NCBI GenBank assembly: GCA_027886185.1
Contig: WOAB01000226.1
Coordinates: 1,054,001 to 1,118,000, forward strand
DNA from: Rheum nobile
Lineage: Eukaryota > Streptophyta > Magnoliopsida > Caryophyllales > Polygonaceae
Reading direction: 5' to 3'
Length of the DNA stretch: 64,000 nt
This document shows positions 10,991-23,400 of the stretch, in pieces. The translations under genes and the position numbers were made by a program. Under the pieces are notes generated by a model. That model was not told where the DNA came from. It ran no database searches and saw nothing but the letters and a program-made list of their open reading frames with translations. Within the stretch, counting starts at the first letter, position 1. Each line of letters begins with the position of its first letter.

Positions 10991-11736
10991 TCACTGCTTC
11001 TGGCCCTTGGCCCTGTCTTCCATGATCTTCTCGTTGACTAACTTCTCAATTTCCTTGACGAGAGCAACAGTAGCCTTCCACAATTCCACCACCATCTCAT
11101 TGGTGAAGTTGCTACCCTTTTCCATAGCGGAGGCCACCTTGTCGAAGCCGTTAATCAAAGCAGTTTCAATATGCCCTAGACTGTTGAGGAGCACATGAGT
11201 GTCAGGAACCAGACGAGGATCAGACTGGCCAGGCAACATCTCCTCTTGTTCTTCCTCAGCTTCAGACGCTTCATCAACATGCGCCCTTTGCGCAAGGCGC
11301 TTCACAGTGGTCATTGTGAGGAGGCGTGAGAAGTGGGTCTCTGGGATTTCAGTGGGATAGAGACCAAGGCGGCTACGCAAATTCTTGATGATGTGAGGGT
11401 AGGGGAGAGCATGTGTGGAGTGTGTCTTGCAGAATTGCATGTGGGCCAAGGTAATTCGAGGGAGATCAGTGGGTTCTCCCAAGATAAGTTTCTCCATAAG
11501 TACGGCATCGGAGACAGCAATGGTGTCGCGCTTTTCTTGGCGGGGGATGATGTTTTTGATGAGAAAGGTATGGAGGATTTTCTTGTCAAGGCTCATGTAT
11601 TTGGTAAGGAGGGCACCTTTGGAGGGGGCGTTCCTATCAAACACTGTTCGGAGGATAGCAGCCTTGCGCTTGGCTGGCCAGTTCCTTTTCACAAGCACCC
11701 CAAAGCCCTTTCCAAATTCCAGGCCAAGCACAGAAC
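10991..11736 (-). pseudogene. C1 extra ORF, C-terminal part
   Basis: Continues from 18850 across the C2 insertion: ...FGKGFGVLVKRNWP, KYMSLDKKILHTFLIKNIIPR, LAHMQFCKTHSTHALPYPHIIKN, then an acidic Glu stretch (SEAEEEQEEM) and a helical tail ending KGQKQ before the stop at 10991. It aligns along its length with the second ORF of C2 (16653-17516): IIPRQEKRD with ITPRGQKRN, HALPYPHIIK with HALPFPRVVK. It was intact at the C-terminus until C2 inserted. Confidence 0.8.
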
Positions 11737-11741
11737 CAATC

Positions 11742-12653
11742 TGTTGAATTCCTTAGGTTTTGATGGTTACAAACACTCAACTAATATGTGTACCAAGTGT
11801 TTCAGGGACAAGAAGAGTTATCCCAGGGAGCTTTGCAGCACATGATCTCAGATGGAACAAAGGCTTGCTTAGCGCTTTGTTACCTCTCAAGGAACTGAAG
11901 TGACGAACCAGATCAAGGCTGCAAAAGGAAAGAAGTCATCCAGCATGCTGAGTTAAGGAAACAAACCAAGAAGCCACGCGGTAGAGGATGAAGACTTCGG
12001 CTTCAAGGATCAAGCCGGATTGCGCGAAGATATGGAGAGAGAAAACCCGATCGTGTTGATCCTAGGAATCTTTCCTAAGATAAGGCGATTAGAGAGAGAA
12101 GAACGTTATCCAATCGGTTGGATTAATTAAGGAACTCCTTCCTTAATTAATATAACCGGTTGTGATATTATATCTTACAAACAAAATCATATCTTAGTAA
12201 TCCGTTATCAGAATTTCCTATCTTATGTTGATTAGGGTTTTAGCCGTGTTGTATTTAAGCGAAGTGAGGATTCTTTTCTTATACACGACTTTACGACTCT
12301 GAGCGAGAAAAAGAAAAGAAGAGAAAGAAGGTGAAGTGCGTGTGAGTCTTTGAGAGTTGAGTTCGATTCATCGTTGTAGTAGAGGCTTCGAGTCTAGCTG
12401 GTTGTTTAGAGGTCGAAGTCCAGGATACAAGTGTAATCGAGCAAGAAATTAATAAGACAAGTACGCATTTCAAAATCCTCTCAAGCGGAAGCTTGAAGGT
12501 AGTGGTTTTTCCTTGAGAAGCTAGTTTTGCTAATCAGGGTTTCCACTATATATCGTGAGTTCGTTCTGTTATCTTTCTTGCTATTTAAATTCGATGTGCC
12601 TTCTGTGGGAACAAATCTTTTGTTCCCTCAGACGTAACTCTAACGATCCAACA
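11742..12653 (+). repeat. C2 5' LTR
   Basis: 912 bp, TG...CA. A likely TATA-containing promoter lies near 12250 ('gttgtatttaagcgaag'). The primer site follows one base after its end. Confidence 0.95.
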
Positions 12654-12654
12654 A

Positions 12655-12668
12655 TTGGTATCAGAGCC
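12655..12668 (+). other. C2 primer-binding site (tRNA-Met)
   Basis: TTGGTATCAGAGCC directly after the 5' LTR, the same primer as C1. Confidence 0.92.
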
Positions 12669-12709
12669 TGGTGCTCTAGATTGTTTTCGTTACAGAATTT
12701 GCAGGAAAG

Positions 12710-14665
12710 ATGTCGTCATCAAGCAATGCAATCGGTGATTCATTCTGGAAGCCGCCAATGCTGAAGGCTGGTGAGTATGATTGGTGGGTGGAACAAATCG
12801 AGTCCCACATCTGTTCCCTCGACGGACAGATCTGGAGAGTCATAGAAGTCGGTCCTTTGGTCATCAAGAATGACAAAGATGAGACTAAGCCAAAACCAAA
12901 GATCGACTACACCGATGAGGACTGAAAGAAATCGGAGAAAAACAACAAGGCCAAGAAGATCCTCCACATGGCTCTTTCTCCCTCAGATCTCAAGAAAATC
13001 ATGAGCTACAAAACTGCTAAGGAGATCTGGGATGCTTTGAAGCGCCTTCATCAAGGAAATGAAGACACGAAGAAGAACAAGATCTTTTCTCTGATCAAGG
13101 AGTACAACCAAGTTTCTCAAGGGAAAGATGAACACATTCAAGAGTACTACTCCAGGTTCCATGGGCTAGTTGGTCAGCTTCAGTACCTTGGTAAAACAAT
13201 GCCAGACTGGAAGTTGACTCATCACTTCATACAAGGTCTCAACACTCAGTGGGATGCCATTGCTCTTGCCCTCTACTCTCAAACAGACGTTAAGACTCTT
13301 ACTATGGAAGAGGTGGTTGCTAAGCTGGAAAGCAACGCCTCTGTCTATAACCATAAGATAAACAAGAAAGGAGAGGAGAAGGCGAAGAGCATTGCCCTGA
13401 AGGTGGAAAGGGCATTTGATTTGTCTCAAATGGGCGATCAAGATGAGGATGGCGATGAAGATGTTGCTCTTATCACAAGGGCAATGATGAAGATATGGTC
13501 TCGGAACAAGGACTCGCCCAGTTCCTCTGAAGGGAACAGAGACATGAAAGATGTGGTTTGTTATCACTGTCAGAACAAGGGACACATGGCCAGAAACTGC
13601 TTCAAGAAGAAGGCAGGAATGCCTCCAGCAAATGAAGGGAAGCAAGCAATGGTTGCCACCTGGGGAGAATCAGACTCAGATGACGAAGATTCGTCACATT
13701 CCAGGGATGTATGCTTAATGGCCGTTGAAGTTCCAAACGAGACAAAGGGAGAGGTAATCAACGATGAGGTAACTGAATCTGATCTTATATCAAGCTTAAG
13801 ATGCAAATCTAAAGAAAGCTTGATCTCTCTCATTAAGAATCTCGTTCGCGAGAGTAGTCTTTTCAGTGAGCAACTCGAAGAGAAAGATGAATCGATCTCA
13901 GGTCTGATCGAAGAAAATCAGGTTTGGGCTGAAAAAGTGCTCACGCTTGAGAAAGGTTCATCTTTCTCTTCAAACACATACTCTGAGTGTCCAGAACTCA
14001 CTGAAAAGATCAAGTCTCTAGAGTCCACTGTTTCCTCACTCGAGGCTGAGTCTTTAATGTTAAAACTAGGAAATGCAAAACTTTCTAGTGATCTAACCAA
14101 ACTCAGTGAGGAACAGAAGGACGAGCCAAAAGGTATTGTCTTTGTTGCAGCCAAGAATGAAAAGAAACCTGAAAAGAAGGAAGTACCTCGCTTTGGAATT
14201 GGCTATCAACCTAAGCTTCCTGTTGATGACACTAAGAAAAAAGGCTCCAAAGTCGAAGGAAAACAGTCTGTAAAAGAAAAGGGGGAATGTTCCTCCGGAG
14301 GGAACAAAGGCAAAGACTGTTCTAATTCGACTGAGGAAGGCAAGGCTTGGTATCATGGACAGAAGGCTCATGCAATTTGGCTGAAGCAATCCCAAAGCAG
14401 TAAGTCCAATAATATTGATTTTCATTCAAGGATTGCTAACAAAACAATTTAGCCAAGACAGAGCAAGTATGTAGATCTGAAGTGTCAAAGGGTCTGTTGG
14501 TATTGCGGGCATTCTGGTCATTACAAGCAAGAGTGCCTGCTGAAGCAACATAATGAGGAGATTGCTCGCACTACTAGGGAGCATATAGAAGTTGAACCTC
14601 CTAAGATTAGATATGTTGCTCCCAAACCCAGAAAGTATAAGCTTGTCTGGGTTCGCAAGAACTAA
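12710..14665 (+). pseudogene. C2 gag with one early stop
   Basis: ATG at 12710 starts MSSSSNAIGDSFWKPPML. A TGA at 12923-12925 stands where a Trp codon is expected (DYTDED*KK). The frame then runs open to 14452: UBN2-type gag (about 12968-13400), CCHC knuckle CYHCQNKGHMARNC (about 13560-13600), acidic region, and coiled coil (about 13820-14110). After the TAG at 14450 the frame is readable again to TAA at 14665 and contains a second knuckle CWYCGHSGHYKQEC (about 14490-14535). Same architecture as the gag of C1. Confidence 0.88.
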
Positions 14666-15845
14666 CTCTTTATGTGCATGATAAAGTGAGGAATGTTCCT
14701 AGTGTTTCATTCATTCAAGGGTCAGTTACTTGACAGGGAACAAAGCGAGTCTCACCTCACTTCTGCATGGAATACTTGAGACTCAAAGACCTGGTGTCAA
14801 AGGTAAAGAAAATGGGGATAAGAACTTATTGACTAATTTGTTCCTTGTGTGAAAATTTCAGGTGCCATGTACATCTAGAAAAGACATCATTGTGTCGAGA
14901 AAGATTGGCGAATATGGAATCTCGTGGAACAAAGGATAAAACGTCATTTTTCTCATTAGGACACTTGTTGGGGAACTCTGCACTCCGTTCCATACGAAGC
15001 CTGGTTTGTTCCCCTAACTACATGTCTGTCTGTTGTATTTCCTCGATGATTGGCTAGATCACATGGTGATTTGTGAAAGATGAATTTTCATGGGCTAATA
15101 TGCATTCGCTTCCTTGTGCATTAATTGTTGAATTGCTTGATTATGTTCTTTCACTCCCTTAATACTGGATGTCTTGCATGGTCATCTGTGTTATCATATG
15201 TCACATGAATCAGCTTTATTTCGGCCCAAAAGAATCAACTTGATGTTTTGTTCCCTCATCATAAGCCCAAATGATAGTTGATTCTACAGCTTACTCAGAC
15301 CGCCATGCTTAAAGTCTTCTATGAACCCCTTCTTATCATCCACAACTAGAGTCCTCTTAGGCATGATGTAAAATTCAATCGCAAAAACTCATATACTTTG
15401 GTGTGATGGTCTTTTGTACCCTCTCTGGTAACTAACCCCCAGCATCACACCTTACTACTCTTTTGGATTTGCGGGAAACGATTCGACTTCTGTGCCTGCA
15501 GGTTGAGTTGGCGTGTTTGCAGGTTGTAATGATGGCAATTTGTGTTGAGCCGCGTCGTGCATTTAGGGCTGTTTTGATGGAAGAGAGTTGGAAAGAGAAA
15601 TTGGGCCAGCTCGGATGGATTTGGACGAGATATTGGATATATTTTGGGAAGTTGGAAGATTATGCTTATTATCTCTTGGAAACAGATCAGATTTGGAGTT
15701 ATCTTTGGAAATTTTTGAAGAGTTTGTGAGGGCTATATATTGAGACTTCCGGGTAAGTTTCCTATTCACTATTCTCTCGTCTTCCTCAAGCATCTTCTCT
15801 CCTCTCTGTCTCTCGTCTTCTCGGTGCTCTCCCTCTCTCACAAAA
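14666..15845 (+). other. C2 region where pol is missing
   Basis: About 1.2 kb lies between gag and the extra ORF, where Copia elements carry about 3.3 kb of pol. I see no protease, integrase, RT or RNase H motifs in any frame. A CT-rich stretch at 15775-15840 directly precedes the extra ORF and may be its leader. Confidence 0.7.
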
Positions 15846-17516
15846 ATGGCCTCCAACTCAGACCTTCCAAGCAACTTCGCCGAAAACCTCCAAACCCTCC
15901 TCTCCAACCTCACCGTCATGGGAGCCGATCCTGCTCTCCTCGCCGTCATAAACCAATCCCTACCTTCCACATCGACCACTCCGGCGACCACCACCATAAC
16001 CCCTCCTCCATCATCACCCAAGGATCAACTCGCCATGGTCCCCTACGTAGCCTCCACAAACCCAAACACAGACCCCGCACCACAAAACCCTAACCCTAAC
16101 ACCGCTCCTGCCGTCCCCACTGCCATCTCATCTACTAACACAGAGGAGGTACATTCCTCGCCTACCCATCCCGACCCCATAGAGGAGGAGACAGAGGAGC
16201 TACCCGGTCAAGGGACCCCGGTCACGGTGGAGGAGCACCTGGCCGTCAAGAAGAAAATCCAGTCTGTGGTGCGAGACTTCTCCAAGGAGCTCGAAGAGGG
16301 AGTGGACGTGGTGGAGTCCCCAAAAGCTCCTAAGTCGTCCGGCAGGGTGAAAACTACATGCTCGTCAAAGAGGAAGACCCGCTCTCAGAAGAAGTCTGAG
16401 AAGGCGATTACTGTGAGTTTCGATGAGGAGTCGGTACCCCTCTCCGGGAACAGAGCAAAGAAAGCCAAGGTGTCCACCGCTCCCGTCCTTCAAAGTCAGC
16501 GTCGTCTGCCGGCCAAAGCCAAAGGAAAGGCTATGGCGGTCGACGATGTCAAAAATATGAGCCACAAGTCCATGGTGAGGGAGTTGCTGATGGACCCGGA
16601 GTTTCTGAAGGAGAACTTTCTGGAGGGGGTGCTTGATATCTTCGAGGAATAGAAGTGGAGCAGGCTGTTTGTGGAGGAAGTGGAGATGGATGAGGAGTTG
16701 TTGAGGGAGTTTTACTCCACATTCACTATGGAGGTGCGGTCCCATGCTGTCCAAGGGAGATACAAGATGAATGGGGAGATTCATGTGTTCTCGAGTATTG
16801 AGCTGGGCTTGGTTCTGGGTGTTCCTCATGAAGGGTATGGTGAATACCCCAAGGGCAGGTGGCCAAAAGATTTTCCCTACTCAGAGGATGTGCTGGCTGT
16901 TGCAGGTATTGCGGATGCTCCAGGGAGTGCTGATCATGACATCTCCGAGATGTCGGCTGTCAACAAAGTGCTGTACCACTTCCTCATCAGCAACATCACG
17001 CCAAGGGGACAGAAGAGGAACTGCCTTCTGATCTTGGACATTGTCCTTCTGCTGAAAAAGGAGCCTGTGTGCCTTCCCATGATTCTGATGCAGCATATGG
17101 CCAATGCCCGGAACACCACTCAGCATGCTCTTCCCTTCCCTCGCGTCGTCAAAAGTATTCTGGAGTACCACAAGGTCTACGACGCATCGGAAGATGTGAG
17201 CGTTTTCTCCCGTCCCTTCAATACAAGCAATCTTCACAAAATGCAGTTTGCTCTTCAAGAGGGAGAAGGCTGGGTGAAGGTCGAGGGCGCTCTTGTAGCT
17301 TCTGGGGTTGTAGAGGATGTTGAGGAAATGGTGGGATCTGAAGCTGATAGCTCTGAGGGGGAACAAAATGTGAATCCCTCACTGGGAAAGGATGTGAGGA
17401 GTCTGTGCCGAGTTGTGAAGGATATGGTGGCTCAGCAGGCGCTCCTCATGGCAGATGTGCGCGTGCTCGTTTCTCACCATGCATCGGCTCAACCGACTGG
17501 TCACAGTGATGCTTGA
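15846..17516 (+). pseudogene. C2 extra ORF ('putative plant transposon protein'-like), one stop
   Basis: ATG at 15846 (MASNSDLPSNF) after a CT-rich leader. The N-terminal third is Pro/Thr/Asn-rich. It is followed by basic patches (SSKRKTRSQKKSEKA, NRAKKAKVS, LPAKAKGKAM) that could act as nuclear localisation or nucleic-acid binding signals. A single TAG at 16650-16652 interrupts at ...DIFEE*KWSRLF. The conserved domain follows: EELLREFYSTF, GEIHVFSSIELGLVLGVP, VNKVLYHFLISNITPRGQKRN, MQHMANARNTTQHALPFPRVVK. The end is acidic. 557 codons in total, against about 511 in C1. No known enzyme motif or membrane segment is visible. Keeping this ORF while losing pol suggests it is useful to the element or hard to lose (inference). 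Confidence 0.8.
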
Positions 17517-17923
17517 TTGCTTTCCTGCTGTCATTTTCCCTCTTTTGTTCCCTTAGCTGTCTATCCCTTCTAGTTGTTTTTGTTGTTGTCTGGTTTATGT
17601 GCCCGGTGTGGCATTTGACAATGTTTGATGTTCTGTTTGTTTTGGGTGTGTTTGCATGTTTTTCAAGTCTTTCTTTAAGCAATGACAATGGATGCTTTTG
17701 ATTGTCTGGCTGTGTCTTTTCCTCTCTAACTCTTCTCCGTGTTTTTGATGATGCCAAAAGGGGGAATATGACAGGTAGTATTGGTTGAGGTGGAACAGAA
17801 CAGGTAAAACGTATTGCTGGGCTAAGGGGGAACCAACAATGTATTAGTGGAAAACTTTCTTGTCATATGTTGTCTTTTTCTAGCTGGTATACGGCTTTAT
17901 TGTTATGGGTGTTTGTCACCATC

Positions 17924-17937
17924 AAAAAGGGGGAATT
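17924..17937 (+). other. C2 polypurine tract
   Basis: AAAAAGGGGGAATT immediately before the 3' LTR. A near copy, AAAAGGGGGAATA, lies at about 17756. Confidence 0.85.
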
Positions 17938-18849
17938 TGTTGAATTCCTTAGGTTTTGATGGTTACAAACACTCAACTAATATGTGTACCAAGTATTTCA
18001 GGGACAAGAAGAGTTATCCCAGGGAGCTTTGCAGCACATGATCTCAGAGGGAACAAAGGCTTGCTTAGCGCTTTGTTACCTCTCAAGGAACTGAAGTGAC
18101 GAACCAGATCAAGGCTGCAAAAGGAAAGAAGTCATCCAACGTGCTGAGTTAAGGAAACAAACCAAGAAGCCACGCGGTAGAGGATGAAGACTTCGGCTCC
18201 AAGGATCAAGCCGGATTGCGCGAAGATATGGAGAGAGAAAACCCGATCGTGTTGATCCTAGGAATCTTTCCTAAGATAAGGCGATTGGAGAGAGAAGAAC
18301 GTTATCCAATCGATTGGATTAATTAAGGAACTCCTTCCTTAATTAATATAATCGGTTGTGATATTATATCTTCCAAACAAAATCATATCTTAGTAATCCG
18401 TTATCAGAATTTCCTATCTTATGTTGATTAGGGTTTTAGTCGTGTTGTATTTAAGCGAAGTGGGGATTCTTTTCTTATACACGACTTTACGACTCTGAGC
18501 GAGAAAAAGAAAAGAAGAGAAAGAAGGTGAAGTGCGTGTGAGTCTTTGAGAGTTGAGTTCGATTCATCGTTGTAGTAGAGGCTTCGAGTCTAGCTGGTTG
18601 TTTAGAGGTCGAAGTCCAGGATATAAGTGTAATCGAGCAAGAAATTAATAAGACAAGTACGCATTTCAAAATCCTCTCAAGCGGAAGCTTGAAGGTAGTG
18701 GTTTTTCCTTGAGAAGCTAGTTTTGCTAATCAGGGTTTTCACTATATATCGTGAGTTCGTTCTGTTATCTTTCTTGCTATTTAAATCCGATGTGCCTTCT
18801 GTGGGAACAAAGCTTTTGTTCCCTCAGACGTAACTCTAACGATCCAACA
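17938..18849 (+). repeat. C2 3' LTR
   Basis: 912 bp, the same length as the 5' LTR, without indels that I can see. Confidence 0.95.
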
Positions 18850-19636
18850 CAATCACTGCAACAGAGATGGGTATGAGATTACCTCCCCAGGTGAGAAGGG
18901 CGTCATGGACATGCTTGTCATCTTTGGCAGCGACGAACTGCAGGTTCTGGTAGAAGATGCGAACTTGATCCTCATTCACAACAAAGGGCTCAGGAACCAG
19001 AGTGTCCCAGCCCTGGAGTTGGAGCTTAGCGTGGGCGGCGATGATGCTCTCATTGTCAGAGGAGGCCCATAATTTTTTGCCGACGATGAGGGGCTCCAGA
19101 ATGTTGCGGGAGGCAAGAGCAGCATCCACCTGGGAGGGAACCTGAGAGGAGGGAGTCGGAGATGAGGCCAGTGTTTTCTTGCCTTTGGCGGTGGAGGAAA
19201 GCTTCGCCCTTTTTACTAGAGTTGTCTCCTCAAGATTGAGTGAGGAGATGCCAGCACCGCCTTTTGCAGTGCGGCGCTTGACGCGGCCTACAACTGATTG
19301 TGAATCACCGGGGAGTCGGAGAGAGGGGGTCAGCATCGGAAGTAGCTCCACATCAATAGGATCACCCTGCTGAGGGGGGGAGGAGTGATGGGAGTCCTCC
19401 TTTGTCGGTGTTGGGGAGGACGGCTTGGACATGGTGTGCTCCAACGAGACCGACTTGCTTGGATCTTTTACTGGGGACGACGCCGTCTGAACTGGGTCCG
19501 TCGCAGGTGGGGGCATAGGAGATAGTGCCTTTTGTGGGGTAGCCACCTGAGAGGAGGAGGGCGTAGCTTTCTATTTTATGAGGGCCTCAATATAGGCCAT
19601 CTCTTCTTCAGTGATCTGGGAAATTTTTGGTTCCAT
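18850..19636 (-). pseudogene. C1 extra ORF, N-terminal part ('putative plant transposon protein'-like)
   Basis: ATG at 19636 opens MEPKISQITEEEMAYIEALIK, followed by a single in-frame TAG (19571-19573). The frame then stays open to the C2 insertion. It has a Pro/Ser/Thr-rich acidic N-terminal half with basic patches (VKRRTAKGG, LVKRAKLSS) and then the start of a conserved domain (GWDTLVPEPFVVNEDQVRIFYQNL). The remaining part lies at 10991-11736 and continues in the same frame once C2 and one copy of CAATC are discounted. Total about 511 codons. The pattern W..L....V.E..VR.FY resembles the Pfam-type 'putative plant transposon protein' domain. No transmembrane segment is obvious, so it is not a typical env. 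Function unknown. Confidence 0.75.
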
Positions 19637-20481
19637 GGCTGGGGAGGTTTGGTTGGAGAGAGAGAGGCAATTATCTTTAAGGAGAGCAGAGAGGATTGAG
19701 AAATCGGTACCGCTCTAGGTTTTCCATGGTTGCCTTATATAATCTCCAAGAAAAAATCTATCCAAATTGAGTTGTTGCCAAATCTATTCAAATAAGGGAA
19801 CCGAATACTTCTCAAACGGCCACAAGATATTCTGAACCAGAAGAGAACCCATAAATAGCTTCATCATGATTTTCTCAGAGTAATTAAATCAAAATCGGGC
19901 TTCAAATCGGCTGAAATCTCTGAGAACAAAACGGCTATAAGTGCAATTACTGATCTCGGGAAGCGTACGCTGTCAAAGAGCAAAATTCAAATTTTGGCCG
20001 TTGAAGCGGCTTGCCCAGTTCCTTTCCTCAGAGAATGACACGGAACTAGGGAGATATGGGCACATTTGATGTAGGGAACCAAGCAAACACTCAAGAAAAG
20101 TACATACCCATAGAAGTAAAATTAGGAAGACAATTTGACATTACACAGATAATTCCCAGTGTGGACTAAACAAAGGATCATAAGGAATTATGCAATGTAA
20201 TCAGGCTTAGGGACGGCTTATAGTCAATTATCATTTCGGTTGTAATGTAGGATAGATGTGATCAAATTGACTATTTTAAGGCTAACAAAGAGATATAGAC
20301 ATGCACAAGATATATTATGAAAGAATATGTGATCATGCCATAATTAAGGACATGCTTTAGAATCAATATTACAGGACATGTGAGGCCAACACAAGAGCAA
20401 ATATCATCAATATTGTCAATGAGACCATAAAAGAGATCAAGTCTAGTCAAAGCAAGGGAACTAGTAACGGCAATGGAACTA
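19637..20481 (-). other. C1 spacer between pol and the extra ORF
   Basis: About 850 bp, AT-rich, no coding region seen. In SIRE-like elements the env-like ORF also follows pol. Whether this spacer holds a splice acceptor or an internal promoter cannot be told by eye. Confidence 0.5.
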
Positions 20482-23400
20482 CTAGTTTAGGGAAATCATT
20501 CCTAGGAGTAACCTAAAGGATTCATAAGGTTCTCGATTGAGTGCTTTAGTGAATATATCGGCAATTTGATCTTCCGTCCTACAATGGTCTAGCAGAATGT
20601 TCCATTTTTAAACATGATCACGCAAGAAATGATGCCTAATATCAATATGCTTAGTTCGAGTATGATGCACAGGGTTCTTGGATATGTTGATGGCACTAGT
20701 ATTGTCACATAAGATCTTGAGTGGACCAAAAGACATACCAAAGTACGCAAGTTGTTGTTTGAGCCAGAGGAGTTGGGAACAGCAAGCAGCAGCTGCGATG
20801 TACTCAGCTTCCGTAGTGGAAAGGGCCACTGAGTTTTGTTTCTTTGAGCCCCACGAGATCAAGCAGGGACCAAGGAACTGGGCCATTCCAGAGGTGCTCT
20901 TGCGATCAACCAAGAACCCAACATAGTCTGCATCCGTGTATCCAAGAAGGTTGAAGTGGCAATCTTTGGGATACCAAAGACAGAGGTCGTCAGTTCCCTT
21001 CAGATAGCGAAATATGCGCTTCACTTCCGTTAAGTGAGATTCCCTTGGATCAGCTTGAAACCTGGCACATAGGCACACAGCAAACACAATATCTGGTCTA
21101 CTAGCGGTTAGATACATCAAAGAACCTATCATACCACGATAGAGCTTCTCCTCAACCCTTTGTCCAGTATGATCAACAGTGAGACGAGTTGCAGGGGAGA
21201 TGGGAGTAGAAATGGGTTTGCTGGAATCCATTTTGAACTTCTTCAAGAGTTCCTTCAGATACTTCTGTTGATGGATTTGGATCCCATCTGCCTTCTGAGT
21301 GACTTGCAATCCCAGGAAGAATGTGAGTTCCCCAATCATACTCATTTCGAACTCGCTGCTCATTAAATTTTTGAACTTTTCTACAAGAGACGGGTTAGTG
21401 GAACCAAAAATAATATCATATACATATACCTGGACCACTAGAATGTCACTTTTCACATCCAGGATGAATAGAGTCTTGTCGATCACACCACGGCGATAGC
21501 CATTTGCTGTTAGGAACTGGGCAAGGCGATCATACCAAGCACGGGGAGCTTGTTTTAAGCCATAGAGTGCCTTGTCCAAGAAATACACGTGGTCAGGGTG
21601 ATCATCATCCTCAAATCTTGGAGGTTGCTTGACGTATACTTCCTCTTGAAGGATGCTGTTAAGGAACGCAATCTTCACATCCATTTGAAAGAGCTTGAAG
21701 CCTTTGTGAGACGCATAAGCAATGAGCAATCGAATAGCTTCCAGTCTTGCTACATGGGCAAATGTCTCATCATAGTCAATTCCTTCTTGTTGATTATATC
21801 CTTGAGCAACCAATCGAGCTTTGTTCCTTGATACTGCACCCGAATCATCCAGTTTGTTGCGAAAAACCCACCTAGTTCCTATGATGTGTCGATTAGGAGG
21901 ACGAGGAACTAGTCTCCAGACTTTGTTCCTTTCGAACTGGTAAAGTTCTTCTTGCATAGCAATGATCCAGTCGGCATCTTTCAGTGGTTCCGTAATGTTC
22001 TTGGGTTCTATAAGAGACAGAAAGGCATTGAAAGCACAAAAATTCATATCCTCAAATCCGTACCTGACCGGGGGCTTGGTTGTCCTTTTGTCTCTGTTAG
22101 GAACAAGCAAGTCAGTTCTTGGAGGTTCAACTTCTGTAGGGGTGGTAGCTGAAGAAGAGGCGACAAGTTGATCATTGTCCATTCCCTGTATGGTCGTATT
22201 GACTTGAGCAGTTGGATCAGAGGGAACTGGGACGGAGATCACAGCTTCTGGTTGAGTAGGAGGAGCTGGAGAGCTTTTTGTGGATGTCGACTCCTTGGGA
22301 TCAATCAAAGGAGTTGAGATGGGTGAGTTAGCGAAAGAGGGATAGGAATTTGGCTTGGAGGGTGCTTCATCATCAGAGTCTGCACTTGGTCGTTGAAATG
22401 GATCTTCCGAGGGAACTGAGGGATCCTGCACAGACTTTGAAGGCAATTTTTCATTGAAAACAACATGAATACTTTCCTCTACCTTTTTTGTCCGTTTGTT
22501 GAAGACTTTGTAGGCTTTGCTATTTGAAGCATATCCGATGAAAATCCCTTCATCGCTTCGTGGATCAAACTTCCCCAGATTGTCCTTCCCATTATTGTGA
22601 ACAAAGCATTTGTATCCAAAGACACGCAGATGAGCAATGTTGGGAACTCGGCCACGAAGGAGCTCATATGAAGTCTTCTCAAGCATAGGGCGTAGCATGG
22701 CCCGATTTAGGATATAGCAAGCTGCATTGACGGCTTCTGCCCAGAAAGATTGAGAGAGCCCACTTGAGATTAGCATGGTGCGAGCCATATCTTCCAAAGT
22801 TCTATTCTTCCTTTCAACAACCCCATTCTGTTGTGGGGTGTAGGGAGCTGAGAAATTGTGATCGATTCCATGTTCCCTGCAAAAGGTTAGAAAATCTCCA
22901 TTTTCGAACTCAGTTCCATGATCGGAACGAATGGCTCGAAGAGATACATTCAATGATCTTTCAAGCAAGGGAACTAGCTCACTAAACCTATCAAAGACTT
23001 CACTTTTAGATTTTATAAATAATGTCCAAGTGAATCTTGAATAGTCATCAACAAGTACAAGAATATACATGTTACCACTAATGCTTTGAACTCGCATAGG
23101 ACCGCAGAGATCCATGTGAATGAGTTCCAGAGGTTTGGAGGAGCTTACCAGTGTTTTGGACTTAAAGGAACTGCGGACTTGTTTCCCTTGAACACAGTCA
23201 GAGCAGATTTCTGACTTGTCAGCATTTATTTTAGGAAGGCCACGAACCAATTCCTTTTGTGCATCTTGTGAATTAACTTGATGCTTGCGTGACCAAGTCG
23301 TTGATGCCAGAGGTTTGTTTGATCGTCAATGGAAGAGAGACACAACTTCTCTTTGGGGACGAACTTTGGATCAATGATGTAGACGTTATTGAGCCTTTTT

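Larger units (their letters stand above)
11742..18849 (+). mobile_element. Non-autonomous Copia element C2 (gag plus extra ORF, no pol)
   Basis: 7108 bp with two 912-bp LTRs (TGTTGAATTCC...GATCCAACA) and the duplication CAATC at 11737-11741 and 18850-18854. It lies inside the extra ORF of C1 in the opposite orientation. Internal order: tRNA-Met primer site, gag with two zinc knuckles, about 1.2 kb without recognisable coding sequence, extra ORF, polypurine tract. No protease, integrase, RT or RNase H is found in any frame, so it must have been moved by a related autonomous element. Comparing the LTRs by eye I count about fifteen substitutions. Confidence 0.95.

Noticed and set aside
11333..11845. 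170-residue plus-strand ORF
   Set aside because: It is the antisense of the extra ORF of C1 and crosses the C2 insertion point.
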